This document shows, one piece after another, positions 1 through 6,891 of a stretch of DNA of 9,889 nucleotides. The notes under the pieces are model-generated. The model ran no database searches and was not told where the DNA came from. It saw only the letters and a list, made by a program, of their open reading frames with translations. This stretch comes from an uncultured Flavobacteriales bacterium (lineage in GTDB: Bacteria; Bacteroidota; Bacteroidia; Palsa-965), in NCBI GenBank assembly GCA_946478675.1, contig CAMLEF010000158.1, positions 1-9,889 on the forward strand, in the 5' to 3' direction. Within the stretch, counting starts at the first letter, position 1, and the number at the start of each line of letters is the position of its first letter. The position numbers were made by a program, and so were the translations under genes.

Positions 1-87
1 ATCTATGCGGTGATCTGCCGCAGTTTCTGCCCGATGAAATCTTGTTTTTTGATTTTATTGATTTGAATTTCAGTGTATTGTTACAAA

Positions 88-124
88 ACGGCCTGCCCCG
101 GGAGAAGGCAGGCCGTATCTTTTT
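88..124 (+). terminator. Rho-independent terminator of an upstream gene
   Basis: A perfect 10-bp stem, ACGGCCTGCC (88-97) paired with GGCAGGCCGT (107-116), encloses a 9-base loop and is followed after ATC by a run of five T (120-124). It must end a transcript that enters from the left of the window. I could not assign the coding end: the + strand frames of positions 1-87 contain stops at 11-13 and 64-66, but neither reading is a recognisable protein end. It also insulates the OmpA-family gene from upstream transcription. Confidence 0.85.
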
Positions 125-230
125 GAAACGCTCCCGTTATATCCCCGGAAGTCCGTGCTCCGGCCGGAAAAATCGCATTGAAAAGCCGGAATTTCTTTGT
201 CTGCCGGATTTATTTATCTTAGCAGCCACC

Positions 231-251
231 CTGAAGAACAGTTTTCTTCAG
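231..251 (+). other. Short hairpin in the leader of the OmpA-family gene
   Basis: CTGAAGAA (231-238) and TTCTTCAG (244-251) form a perfect 8-bp stem with a 5-base loop, 34 bases before the start codon at 286. No T-run follows, so it is not a terminator. If transcription starts upstream, it would sit in the 5' untranslated region, where it could stabilise the mRNA. A weak -7-like element (TATCTTAG, 215-222) lies just upstream, but its spacing to the nearest TTTG (196-199) is only 15 bases, so I do not call that promoter. The rest of 125-285 shows nothing further. Confidence 0.4.
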
Positions 252-285
252 GCCACGTCAAACCGAAACACAAACCTAATTCGCT

Positions 286-2577
286 ATGAAACTGATGAAG
301 GTACTCTCCGCTGTTGTGGTTTTTCTGCTCGCGTTCACCATTCACGCGCATGCACAGAAGAACTACATCCGTGACGCCGACCGCGCGTTTGAGTCACAGC
401 AGTACTACAATGCGGCAGAACTCTACAAGAAGGGTATTGCCAAAATCAAAAACAAACAGGAGAAGGCCCGCATTACCTTCCAGGTGGCAGAATGCTATCG
501 CAAGATGAACGACTGGAAACAGGCGGAATCCTGGTATGGTAAAGCCATTAAGGCGAAATACACCGACGACAAAATGTATCTCTGGTACGCAGAGGCCAAG
601 AAAATCAACATGAAGTATGATGAGGCCATCACCGCGTTCCAGGATTATAAAACACGCGTTCCTTCCGATCCCGCCGGGGAAAACGGCATCAAGTCGAGCG
701 AGCTTTCCCAGAAATGGAAAGACAGCCCGACCCGTTATGTCGTAGAGAACATGGCGCAGATCAACTCGAAGGACTATGACTTCTCGCCGACCTTCAGTGA
801 CAAGAAGCACACGTCGCTGATCTTCACCTCCAAGCGTGAAGGCCAGACCGGCAACAAGATCGACCCGATCTCCGGAACGATGTACTCCGACCTCTTCGAA
901 ACGAAAGTGGACAAGAACGGCAAATGGAGTGCACCATCCACGATCCAGGGCAGCGTCAACACGGCTCTTGCGAACGAAGGCGCTTCCTGCGTCAACAAAA
1001 AAGCCGACAAGATCTACTTCACCAAGTGCGACCAGGCGAAAAAGAAACTCGTCACCTGCAAAATCTACCTGTCCGCTAAAAAAGGCAACTCCTGGGGCGA
1101 TCCCGAAGTTGTTGATTTCGGCCTCGACGCTGCAGTGCTCGACAGCTTCAACTTCCGTCACCCCACGATCAGCGCTGACGAGCAGGTAATGGTCTTCTCT
1201 TCGGATATGACCGGCTGCATGGGTGGCCTGCACTCCGACCTCTGGATGTCTACCTTCGACAAGAAGACGAAAAAATGGGGCAAGCCCACCAACCTCGGCG
1301 CTGTTATTAATACGAACGGCCGCGAAGGTTTCCCGTACATCAGCGAAGCCGGTGACCTTTATTTCTCTTCCGATGGCCAGCTCGGCATGGGTGGTCTCGA
1401 CATCTTCAAAGCGCCGCTCACCGACGCGAAGACCTGGAAATGGGGCACCCCCGAAAACCTGAAATACCCGATGAACTCTTCCGGCGACGATTTCGGTATC
1501 GTATTCGACGGCAAGAAAGAAAAAGGATTCCTCACCTCGAACCGCGAAGGCACCAAAGGCGCTGACGACATCTGGTCGTTCTACCTGCCGCCGCTGGTAT
1601 TCCACCTGACCGGTACCATCACCGACTGCAAATACGGTCCGAGCATCAACGTACAAGATGCAACCGTTCGTCTCGTAGGTTCTGACGGTTCTGCCGTTGA
1701 AACGAAAACCGACAAAGACGGCAAATACAAGTTCGACCTGCTGCCGGAAGTTTCTTATGTGACGACGGTATTCTCCGATGGCAAAGCGCACAGCTCCAAA
1801 GCGGACAACTACCTCAACCTCCCGGACAAAGACAAAGGCAAGCTCACCACCGTTGGTGAAATGTCTTCCAAAGATTTCGTCCTCGACTTCTGCCTGACCC
1901 CGGTTGAACAGGAGATCCGCTTCCCGGCCGTACTGTATGACCTTAACAAGTCGACGCTCCGCCCGGAATCGAAAGACTCCCTGAACTTCCTCTACCAGAC
2001 GCTCATGGATAACCCGACTGCCGTTATCGAGATCAGCTCGCACACGGACAGCCGCGCATCCGATGCATATAACGTGAAGCTTTCCCAGGCCCGCGCGCAG
2101 GCTTGCGTCGATTACCTCGTCAACGAGAAGCACGTTCCGAAAGAACGCCTCGTCGCTAAAGGTTACGGCGAATCCCGCCCGCTGCGTATGGCCGACGGTA
2201 CCGTACTGACGGAGAAATACATCATGAGCAAGAAAACGAAAGAAGAACGTGAAGCGCTCTTCCAGCTCAACCGTCGTACCGTATTCACCGTCCTCAGCTG
2301 GAACTACGTTGATCCGAACGCACCGAAAGATCAGAACCAGCGTACGATCAAGCCGCCGAAAGTCATTAAGAGCGGTTGGGAAGACATGGGCGATACCACC
2401 GGCGCCGACGTTCAGGAAGAACAGCAGGCACCGGCACCGCAGCAGGCCCCGGCAGGCGGCGGTACCACGGCACCCGCAGGTGGTAACGGCACCCAGCAGC
2501 CCGGCACGCAACCCAAGCCCGGCACGCAGCCGAAGCCTGGCACGCAACCTGCCAACAAGCCGAAAGATTCCCATTAA
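286..2577 (+). CDS. PorE-like OmpA-family envelope protein (TPR, beta-propeller, regulatory-like domain, OmpA C-terminal domain)
   Basis: This 763-residue exported protein probably anchors an envelope complex to peptidoglycan from the periplasm or outer membrane. A signal peptide (about 1-23, ending HAHA before QKN) carries no lipobox cysteine. TPR-like helices follow (about 24-130). Next come PD40/WD40-like propeller blades (about 155-435), with recurring motifs such as FSPTFSD, HPTISADEQVMVFSSD and GDLYFSSDGQLGMGGLDIF. A carboxypeptidase-regulatory-like beta-sandwich (about 438-540) precedes an OmpA C-terminal domain (about 546-670). In that last domain HTD at 586-588 and LSQARA at 599-604 include the Asp588 and Arg603 expected to bind peptidoglycan, 15 residues apart as in characterised OmpA domains. 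A Pro/Gln/Gly/Thr tail follows (about 705-763). The order matches PorE of the type IX secretion system, but many Bacteroidota paralogues share it, so the T9SS role is inferred. The ATG at 286 is chosen because the signal peptide begins there. Confidence 0.9.
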   Translation: MKLMKVLSAVVVFLLAFTIHAHAQKNYIRDADRAFESQQYYNAAELYKKGIAKIKNKQEKARITFQVAECYRKMNDWKQAESWYGKAIKAKYTDDKMYLWYAEAKKINMKYDEAITAFQDYKTRVPSDPAGENGIKSSELSQKWKDSPTRYVVENMAQINSKDYDFSPTFSDKKHTSLIFTSKREGQTGNKIDPISGTMYSDLFETKVDKNGKWSAPSTIQGSVNTALANEGASCVNKKADKIYFTKCDQAKKKLVTCKIYLSAKKGNSWGDPEVVDFGLDAAVLDSFNFRHPTISADEQVMVFSSDMTGCMGGLHSDLWMSTFDKKTKKWGKPTNLGAVINTNGREGFPYISEAGDLYFSSDGQLGMGGLDIFKAPLTDAKTWKWGTPENLKYPMNSSGDDFGIVFDGKKEKGFLTSNREGTKGADDIWSFYLPPLVFHLTGTITDCKYGPSINVQDATVRLVGSDGSAVETKTDKDGKYKFDLLPEVSYVTTVFSDGKAHSSKADNYLNLPDKDKGKLTTVGEMSSKDFVLDFCLTPVEQEIRFPAVLYDLNKSTLRPESKDSLNFLYQTLMDNPTAVIEISSHTDSRASDAYNVKLSQARAQACVDYLVNEKHVPKERLVAKGYGESRPLRMADGTVLTEKYIMSKKTKEEREALFQLNRRTVFTVLSWNYVDPNAPKDQNQRTIKPPKVIKSGWEDMGDTTGADVQEEQQAPAPQQAPAGGGTTAPAGGNGTQQPGTQPKPGTQPKPGTQPANKPKDSH
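2500..2553 (+). repeat. Three 18-bp tandem repeats coding PGTQPK
   Basis: Three consecutive 18-bp units (2500-2517, 2518-2535, 2536-2553) encode PGTQPK, PGTQPK and PGTQPA (residues 739-756) at the extreme C-terminus of the OmpA-family protein. The units differ only at a few bases, mostly synonymous, which suggests recent tandem duplication. The encoded segment should be an unstructured, proline-rich spacer or cell-wall-spanning tail. Copy number may vary between strains. Confidence 0.8.
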
Positions 2578-2595
2578 CCGGCAAACTGAAAGCAG

Positions 2596-2603
2596 TAACT
2601 TTG
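2596..2603 (+). promoter_or_regulatory. Bacteroidota -7 element (TAACTTTG), possible purM promoter
   Basis: TAACTTTG fits the phylum's -7 consensus TAnnTTTG exactly. No clear TTTG lies 19-21 bases upstream, so the -33 half is missing or poor. Transcription from here would begin at about 2609-2611, inside the left arm of the terminator stem at 2603-2612, leaving a leader of roughly 108 bases before purM. This is the only good promoter-like match in the gap between the two genes. Confidence 0.4.
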
Positions 2604-2636
2604 AAGCTCTCCTCGAAACAGGAGAGCTTCTTTTTT
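2603..2636 (+). terminator. Rho-independent terminator after the OmpA-family gene
   Basis: GAAGCTCTCC (2603-2612) and GGAGAGCTTC (2621-2630) form a perfect 10-bp stem with an 8-base loop, directly followed by six T (2631-2636). It starts 26 bases after the TAA of the OmpA-family gene and is a textbook intrinsic terminator. Its presence argues against any upstream extension of the purM reading frame past position 2636. Confidence 0.92.
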
Positions 2637-2717
2637 ATCCCTGCCTGTATGCATTCACGAGATACGGAGGACGGCGATTCTTCCCGAAGAGAAAATCGCG
2701 GCAATGAAAAAACGAAA

Positions 2718-3893
2718 ATGAGCGACCTCAAATACAACCAGCGCGGTGTCTCCGCTTCGAAAGAAGACGTGCACAACGCCATCAAGAATATCGACAAGGG
2801 ACTTTTTCCGAATGCCTTCTGCAAGATCATTCCCGATTACCTGACGGGCGATGAGAATTATTGCATCGTCATGCATGCGGACGGCGCGGGAACGAAATCG
2901 TCGCTGGCGTATCTCTACTGGCGCGAAACCGGTGATGCGAATGTTTGGAAAGGTATCGCGCAGGATGCGATCGTGATGAATACGGATGACCTGCTGTGCG
3001 TCGGCGCGACGGATAATATTCTCCTGTCGTCGACGATCGGCCGGAATAAAAATCTCATTCCCGGCGAAGTTATTTCCGCGATCATCAGCGGCACCGAAGA
3101 AGTGCTGGCGGAATTGCGCGGCATGGGCGTCGGCATTCGCAGCACCGGCGGAGAAACCGCAGACGTCGGCGACCTCGTGCGTACGATCATCGTCGACTCG
3201 ACCGTGGTGGCGCGCATGAAACGCAGCGACGTGATCGCGAACGATAAAATTGCGCCGGGTGATGTGATCGTGGGTCTCGCGTCTTTCGGGCAAGCGACGT
3301 ATGAGAAGGAATACAACGGCGGCATGGGCAGCAACGGCCTCACGTCGGCGCGTCATGATGTCTTCTCGCACGAGCTGGCGAAAAAATATGCCGAGAGCTT
3401 CGATCCGCTCGTTCCGGAAGAGCTCGTCTACAGCGGCAGCACCAAGCTCACCGATGAGATCGACATCGGCGGCGGAAAGAAAATGACGGCGGGAAAACTC
3501 GTGCTGTCGCCCACGCGCACCTACGCGCCGGTGATCACGAAAATTCTCGCGGAACTTCGCAATGAAATTCACGGCATCGTGCATTGCAGCGGCGGCGCAC
3601 AAACCAAAGTGCTGCATTTCGTGAACGACCTGCACATTATCAAAGACAATTTATTTCCCGTGCCGCCGCTGTTCCGCCTCATCCAGGAACAAAGCAAAAC
3701 GCCGTGGCAGGAAATGTACAAGGTCTTCAACTGCGGTCATCGCATGGAGATTTACGTTCCGCAACAATTCGCGCAGCGCATCATTGATATTTCGAAATCG
3801 TTCAACGTCGATGCGCAGATCGTCGGAAGAGTAGAGGCGGGGAAAGGAAAGCAGCTGACGATTAAGAGTGAGTACGGGGAGTTTAGCTATTAA
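2718..3893 (+). CDS. purM: Phosphoribosylformylglycinamidine cyclo-ligase (AIR synthase)
   Basis: PurM catalyses the fifth step of de novo purine synthesis in the cytoplasm: ATP-dependent closure of formylglycinamidine ribonucleotide to 5-aminoimidazole ribonucleotide. The 391-residue product starts MSDLKYNQRGVSASKEDVH, the start typical of the Bacteroidota enzyme, which is longer than the roughly 345-residue E. coli form. Visible family motifs are DGAGTKS at 55-61 in the N-terminal ATP-binding half and GGETADVGD at 144-152. A stretch reading QATYEKEYNGGMGSNGLTSARHDVF lies near the middle, and the C-terminal AIRS half contains HCSGGAQTK and NCGHRMEIY. The frame is open back to 2601, but that part crosses the terminator, so ATG 2718 is preferred. 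No other purine gene is adjacent, so it appears to stand alone. Base composition is GC-rich (42 of 60 bases in 3121-3180), in contrast to the next gene. Confidence 0.95.
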   Translation: MSDLKYNQRGVSASKEDVHNAIKNIDKGLFPNAFCKIIPDYLTGDENYCIVMHADGAGTKSSLAYLYWRETGDANVWKGIAQDAIVMNTDDLLCVGATDNILLSSTIGRNKNLIPGEVISAIISGTEEVLAELRGMGVGIRSTGGETADVGDLVRTIIVDSTVVARMKRSDVIANDKIAPGDVIVGLASFGQATYEKEYNGGMGSNGLTSARHDVFSHELAKKYAESFDPLVPEELVYSGSTKLTDEIDIGGGKKMTAGKLVLSPTRTYAPVITKILAELRNEIHGIVHCSGGAQTKVLHFVNDLHIIKDNLFPVPPLFRLIQEQSKTPWQEMYKVFNCGHRMEIYVPQQFAQRIIDISKSFNVDAQIVGRVEAGKGKQLTIKSEYGEFSY

Positions 3894-3894
3894 C

Positions 3895-3918
3895 CACGGA
3901 GACACGGAGGCACAGAGT
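3895..3918 (+). repeat. Three 8-bp CACGGAGA-type tandem repeats just after purM
   Basis: Three adjacent 8-bp units, CACGGAGA, CACGGAGG and CACAGAGT, begin one base after the purM stop codon. From memory, near-identical strings built on CACAGAGA/CACGGAGG units recur between genes in many environmental bacterial genomes, often near gene ends; that comparison is recall, not a search. Here the repeat supplies both arms of a hairpin (GAGACAC with GTGTCTC). It also marks the boundary between GC-rich purM and the AT-richer helicase region. Confidence 0.7.
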
Positions 3919-3935
3919 GTCTCTTATTGTTTTTT
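3899..3935 (+). terminator. Probable intrinsic terminator of purM
   Basis: GAGACAC (3899-3905) pairs perfectly with GTGTCTC (3917-3923) across an 11-base loop, and a run of six T (3930-3935) follows after TTATTG. The 6-base gap between stem and T-run is longer than ideal, so efficiency may be moderate. Position immediately after purM supports the call. Confidence 0.5.
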
Positions 3936-3944
3936 GTGGAGCTG

Positions 3945-3987
3945 CATCATTCCTTTTTTGTTGACAATATTGTTGTCCGGAATGATG
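3945..3987. other. Interrupted dyad in front of the helicase gene
   Basis: An outer 9-bp inverted repeat, CATCATTCC (3945-3953) with GGAATGATG (3979-3987), encloses an inner one, GACAA (3963-3967) with TTGTC (3973-3977), that itself contains the palindrome ACAATATTGT. The left side carries a 9-base T-rich bulge between the two stems. It ends 16 bases before the helicase start codon and overlaps the -33 part of the proposed promoter, so it could be a binding site or an RNA fold. It could also be chance. Confidence 0.4.
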
Positions 3988-3999
3988 GTGTTATATTAG
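3970..3999 (+). promoter_or_regulatory. Candidate promoter of the helicase gene
   Basis: TTG (3970-3972) is separated by 19 bases from TATATTAG (3992-3999), which matches the Bacteroidota -7 consensus TAnnTTTG except for one T-to-A change. The spacing is right for the phylum. Initiation would fall within a few bases of the start codon at 4004, giving a very short or absent leader. Confidence 0.4.
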
Positions 4000-4003
4000 G
4001 TAC

Positions 4004-5611
4004 ATGGTTCTTAATGAACAAATAACCCCTGATCCTGATAATCAGAAATTTTTTGCTGCGTTCCAGATTGCAGAATATACTAATCAAAGTTTCTTCCTGA
4101 CGGGAAAAGCCGGAACAGGTAAATCGACCTTCCTGAAATACTTTCGTCAGAATACCCGCAAGCGATATGTCATTCTTGCTCCAACGGGTGTTGCGGCTAT
4201 GAATATCGGTGGACAAACAATTCATTCCTTTTTCCAGTTTCCGCAAAAACCGCTGATCGACTCGAAAAAGGATATCCCCATTTTTCGTCCTGTCTATCTG
4301 AACCATCCGCATGAAAAAACTCAATTGATCGAAAGGATTGATACGATTATTATCGATGAGATATCGATGGTGCGTGCCGATGTACTCGATGCAATCCACT
4401 ATTCTCTTTGTCACAATGGCGGTGATCCGGCAAAGCTTTTCGGTGGAAAGCAAATCATTTTTGTAGGTGATCTTTTGCAGCTGCCGCCTGTTGTTACTGC
4501 ACAGGATAAACCGCTGTTGGAAATCGCCTATCAACAACCTTATTTTTTCGCGGCGCATGTTTTTTCCCGTATGGAGCTTGGGCAGATCGAGCTCGATAAA
4601 GCATATCGTCAAAAGGACGGCGAATTCCTTCGACTGCTCGATGCTGTACGCGAGAACAGGATGACAGCTACTGAGTTGGTAAAACTTAACCAACGGCTTC
4701 ACGCGGATTTTAAACCCGACATTAACCGGTTCTTTATCATTCTTTCAACGACTAATAAAGTTGCAGCTGAGGCAAATACAATTCATCTCGATCGGCTCAC
4801 CGGAAAAGTATGGACTTATAACGGTGTTGTTAAAGATGAATTTCCTGAAAAAGATCTTCCGGTCGAAAAAGAATTACGACTCAAAGTAAACGCCCAGGTG
4901 ATGTTTATGCGCAATGATACGCATCGTCGCTGGGTAAATGGAACGATCGGGCATATCGAGAGTTTGGGTGAGCAGACGATCCGCGTAAAACTTTCGGATG
5001 GAACAATACATACAGTTGAACGAGTGGAATGGGAATACAGGGAGTTCGGGTATGATACGAATTCCAGATCTGTAGAAGCTAAGGTTAAAGGCACCTTCAT
5101 GCAATATCCGCTTCGTTTAGCCTGGGCAATTACAGTACATAAAAGTCAAGGTTTGACATTTGACAATATGATTCTTGATATAGGGTCCGGCGTTTTTCTG
5201 CATGGACAATTATATGTAGCGCTTAGCCGATGCAGATCGTTAGAAGGTTTAGTGTTGCGCACCCAGCTTCGTTCGCGGGATAATAAAGTAGACCGTTCAG
5301 TGCTTGATTTCATGCGGGGAGCCGAAATCAAGGATGCGCAAAAAATCGTTTCCGAAGGAATTGTAGTATGGCTGAATGAGCTCGTACTGCACCGAACACG
5401 GTTGTTAGAAAGTCTGCGGGATATCGAAAAAAGTCAGGGGAAAGCACAAAGCGAGTTTGACGCAATAACCTGGGAAGATGGGCCGCAGTCCATTGAAGTC
5501 ATGATGAACCGTGTTCAGCGACTATACAGAGAGAATGACGAGCTCAGGAATCGCATAAGCGTATTGGAGAGCGCCTGGGAAGACGAAGAGCCTGATGTGG
5601 ATTGGTTGTGA
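4004..5611 (+). CDS. PIF1/RecD-like superfamily 1 DNA helicase
   Basis: This 535-residue ATP-driven DNA helicase probably moves 5' to 3' on single strands and works in repair, recombination or fork restart; the exact role is unknown. The motif series is complete. Walker A is GKAGTGKST (34-42), motif Ia APTGVAA (59-65), Walker B IIDEIS (116-121), motif III GDLLQLPPV (155-163) and motif IV AYRQ (200-203). Motif V is TVHKSQG (377-383) and motif VI LYVALSRCR (403-411). A beta-rich insert before motif V (about 290-325, VNAQVMFMRND...WVNGTIG) fits the small barrel of RecD2/Pif1 proteins. The last 120 residues lack a domain I recognise and end in a probable acidic coiled coil (about 500-535). No nuclease motif is seen, and no recB or recC is adjacent. 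The next in-frame Met lies beyond Walker A and a stop sits at 3983, which fixes the start at 4004. The gene is AT-richer than its neighbours (24 G+C of 60 in 4321-4380). Confidence 0.9.
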   Translation: MVLNEQITPDPDNQKFFAAFQIAEYTNQSFFLTGKAGTGKSTFLKYFRQNTRKRYVILAPTGVAAMNIGGQTIHSFFQFPQKPLIDSKKDIPIFRPVYLNHPHEKTQLIERIDTIIIDEISMVRADVLDAIHYSLCHNGGDPAKLFGGKQIIFVGDLLQLPPVVTAQDKPLLEIAYQQPYFFAAHVFSRMELGQIELDKAYRQKDGEFLRLLDAVRENRMTATELVKLNQRLHADFKPDINRFFIILSTTNKVAAEANTIHLDRLTGKVWTYNGVVKDEFPEKDLPVEKELRLKVNAQVMFMRNDTHRRWVNGTIGHIESLGEQTIRVKLSDGTIHTVERVEWEYREFGYDTNSRSVEAKVKGTFMQYPLRLAWAITVHKSQGLTFDNMILDIGSGVFLHGQLYVALSRCRSLEGLVLRTQLRSRDNKVDRSVLDFMRGAEIKDAQKIVSEGIVVWLNELVLHRTRLLESLRDIEKSQGKAQSEFDAITWEDGPQSIEVMMNRVQRLYRENDELRNRISVLESAWEDEEPDVDWL

Positions 5612-5615
5612 TTTT

Positions 5616-5680
5616 TCCTGCGCTTGACTCCACGATGCACGTGTTTGATAAATGATCGGGAAGCTATAAACACCGCAGGA
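5616..5680. other. Nested inverted repeats in the helicase-prfA gap
   Basis: TCCTGCG (5616-5622) is inverted as CGCAGGA (5674-5680), and GTGTTT (5641-5646) is inverted as AAACAC (5668-5673). The two right arms touch, while the left arms are 18 bases apart, so a folded RNA would have a large one-sided bulge. There is no T-run. The structure may help end the helicase transcript or may be coincidental. The rest of 5612-5785 holds no gene I can support. Confidence 0.25.
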
Positions 5681-5785
5681 ATGAATGGCTGCAGTAGCAA
5701 TATTATCTGAGGGACAATTTGCATCAACAACGGCGCAACCCGCAATACAATCCGCTGGAACTGCTTAAGCTGCGGCTGAAACCCC

Positions 5786-5793
5786 TACCTTTG
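5786..5793 (+). promoter_or_regulatory. Bacteroidota -7 promoter element of prfA (TACCTTTG)
   Basis: TACCTTTG is an exact match to TAnnTTTG and lies 18 bases before the prfA ATG. Initiation about 6-8 bases downstream would leave a leader of about 10-12 bases. The -33 region (about 5760-5768) has no clear TTTG, so strength may be modest. Its position also supports starting prfA at 5812 rather than at an upstream TTG in the same frame. Confidence 0.65.
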
Positions 5794-5811
5794 CACTCCG
5801 AAAACAATACC

Positions 5812-6885
5812 ATGCTCGAGAAACTCGCCGCCATTGAAACCCGCTGGAAAAAAGTAGAAGAACAGCTTTCAGAACCGTCTGCTATGTCGGATATGAAGCA
5901 GTTCGCGAAACTGAACAAGGAATACAAGGACCTGAAGAAGATCGTGGACGCTTACCACGAATACCGCCAGGTGCTCGACAATATTGCTTCCGCGAAAAAC
6001 GTGCTGGTGACGGAAAAGGATACTGATTTTCTCGAGATGGCGAAAGCGGAAATCCTGGAGCTCGAACCGAAGCAGTTGCAGATGGAAGAGCACATCCGCA
6101 ATCTGCTCATCCCGAAAGATCCGGAAGACGAACGCAATGCGGTACTCGAGATCCGTTCGGGCACGGGCGGAGACGAAGCTGCTATTTTCGCAGGCGATCT
6201 CTGGCGCATGTACACGCGCTATTGCGAAGAGCACGGCTTCAAGATGGAAGTCGTCGACGTGAGTGAAGGCACGATGGGTGGTTACAAAGAAGTTGTCGTG
6301 AACGTGATCGGCGATAATGCTTACGGCACGCTGAAATATGAATCAGGTGTGCATCGTGTGCAGCGTGTTCCGGAAACGGAGACGCAGGGCCGCGTGCATA
6401 CGTCTGCCGCAACGGTGGTGGTGATGCCCGAAGCCGATGACGTCGACGTTGTGATCAACCCGGCGGATATTGAAATTACCACGGCGCGTTCCGGTGGTGC
6501 GGGCGGACAGAACGTCAACAAAGTGGAAACGAAAGTCATTCTCTTCCACAAACCTTCCGGCATCCAGATCGCCTGCCAGGTGGAACGTTCACAGCACGGC
6601 AACCGCGAGCGCGCGATGAACATGCTGCGCACGAAGCTCTACGAGATCGAGCTGAACAAAAAGAACGAAAAAGAATCTTCACGCCGCAAAACCATCGTCT
6701 CCACGGGCGACCGTTCGGCGAAGGTGCGCACCTACAACTACCCGCAGAGCCGCGTGACCGATCACCGCATCGGGCTCACGCAGCACAACCTTCCGGCCTT
6801 CATGGACGGCGATATCCAGTCGATGATCGACGCGCTGCAGCTGGCCGAAAATGCCGAGCGATTGAAAGAAGGCCTTTCTTCTTAA
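5812..6885 (+). CDS. prfA: Peptide chain release factor 1
   Basis: RF1 reads UAA and UAG stop codons in the ribosomal A site and triggers hydrolysis of the finished peptidyl-tRNA. The 357-residue product has the usual family length. The stop-codon recognition tripeptide is P-E-T at 187-189, in the context [15 protein letters not shown]; this P-x-T form identifies RF1, whereas RF2 carries S-P-F. The catalytic GGQ is at 231-233 within [17 protein letters not shown], the segment whose glutamine is normally methylated by PrmC. The N-terminal third (about 1-95) is helical, as expected of the first RF1 domain. The reading frame continues upstream to a TTG at 5719, but those residues are unlike RF1 and overlap the promoter element, so ATG 5812 is chosen. 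No prmC or hemA lies beside it, so it looks monocistronic. Confidence 0.97.
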   Translation: MLEKLAAIETRWKKVEEQLSEPSAMSDMKQFAKLNKEYKDLKKIVDAYHEYRQVLDNIASAKNVLVTEKDTDFLEMAKAEILELEPKQLQMEEHIRNLLIPKDPEDERNAVLEIRSGTGGDEAAIFAGDLWRMYTRYCEEHGFKMEVVDVSEGTMGGYKEVVVNVIGDNAYGTLKYESGVHRVQRVPETETQGRVHTSAATVVVMPEADDVDVVINPADIEITTARSGGAGGQNVNKVETKVILFHKPSGIQIACQVERSQHGNRERAMNMLRTKLYEIELNKKNEKESSRRKTIVSTGDRSAKVRTYNYPQSRVTDHRIGLTQHNLPAFMDGDIQSMIDALQLAENAERLKEGLSS

Positions 6886-6891
6886 GCGAAG

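Noticed and set aside
1..87. Possible 3' end of an upstream gene on either strand
   Set aside because: All short readings (stops at 11-13 and 64-66 on +, at 3-5 on -) lack recognisable content, so no gene is called.
42..374. 110-codon + strand frame before and into the OmpA-family gene
   Set aside because: It crosses a strong terminator (88-124) and then overlaps the signal peptide of the real gene in another frame; the protein is not recognisable.
394..2574. 726-codon open frame on the minus strand opposite the OmpA-family gene
   Set aside because: Its translation has no recognisable domain and is rich in Val, Arg, Phe and Glu runs expected from reversing a GC-rich coding frame. The + strand protein has clear, ordered domains.
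2655..3635. 326-codon minus-strand frame opposite purM
   Set aside because: It is Ala/Arg/His-rich without domain signals and covers a strongly conserved purM on the other strand.
3961..3997. Sigma-70 style pair TTGACA (3961-3966) and TATATT (3992-3997)
   Set aside because: The 25-base spacing is far too long for a standard sigma-70 promoter, and the phylum uses a different consensus; the TTG-N19-TATATTAG reading fits better.
3947..4702. 251-codon minus-strand frame opposite the helicase N-terminus
   Set aside because: It overlaps the helicase motifs Walker A to IV, and the opposite reading contains no family motif.
5685..5768. 27-codon frame starting [14 protein letters not shown] in the helicase-prfA gap, with a GGA four bases upstream
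   Set aside because: Open runs of this length are common by chance, no promoter is seen before it, and I recognise no relative. Conservation in relatives would revive it.
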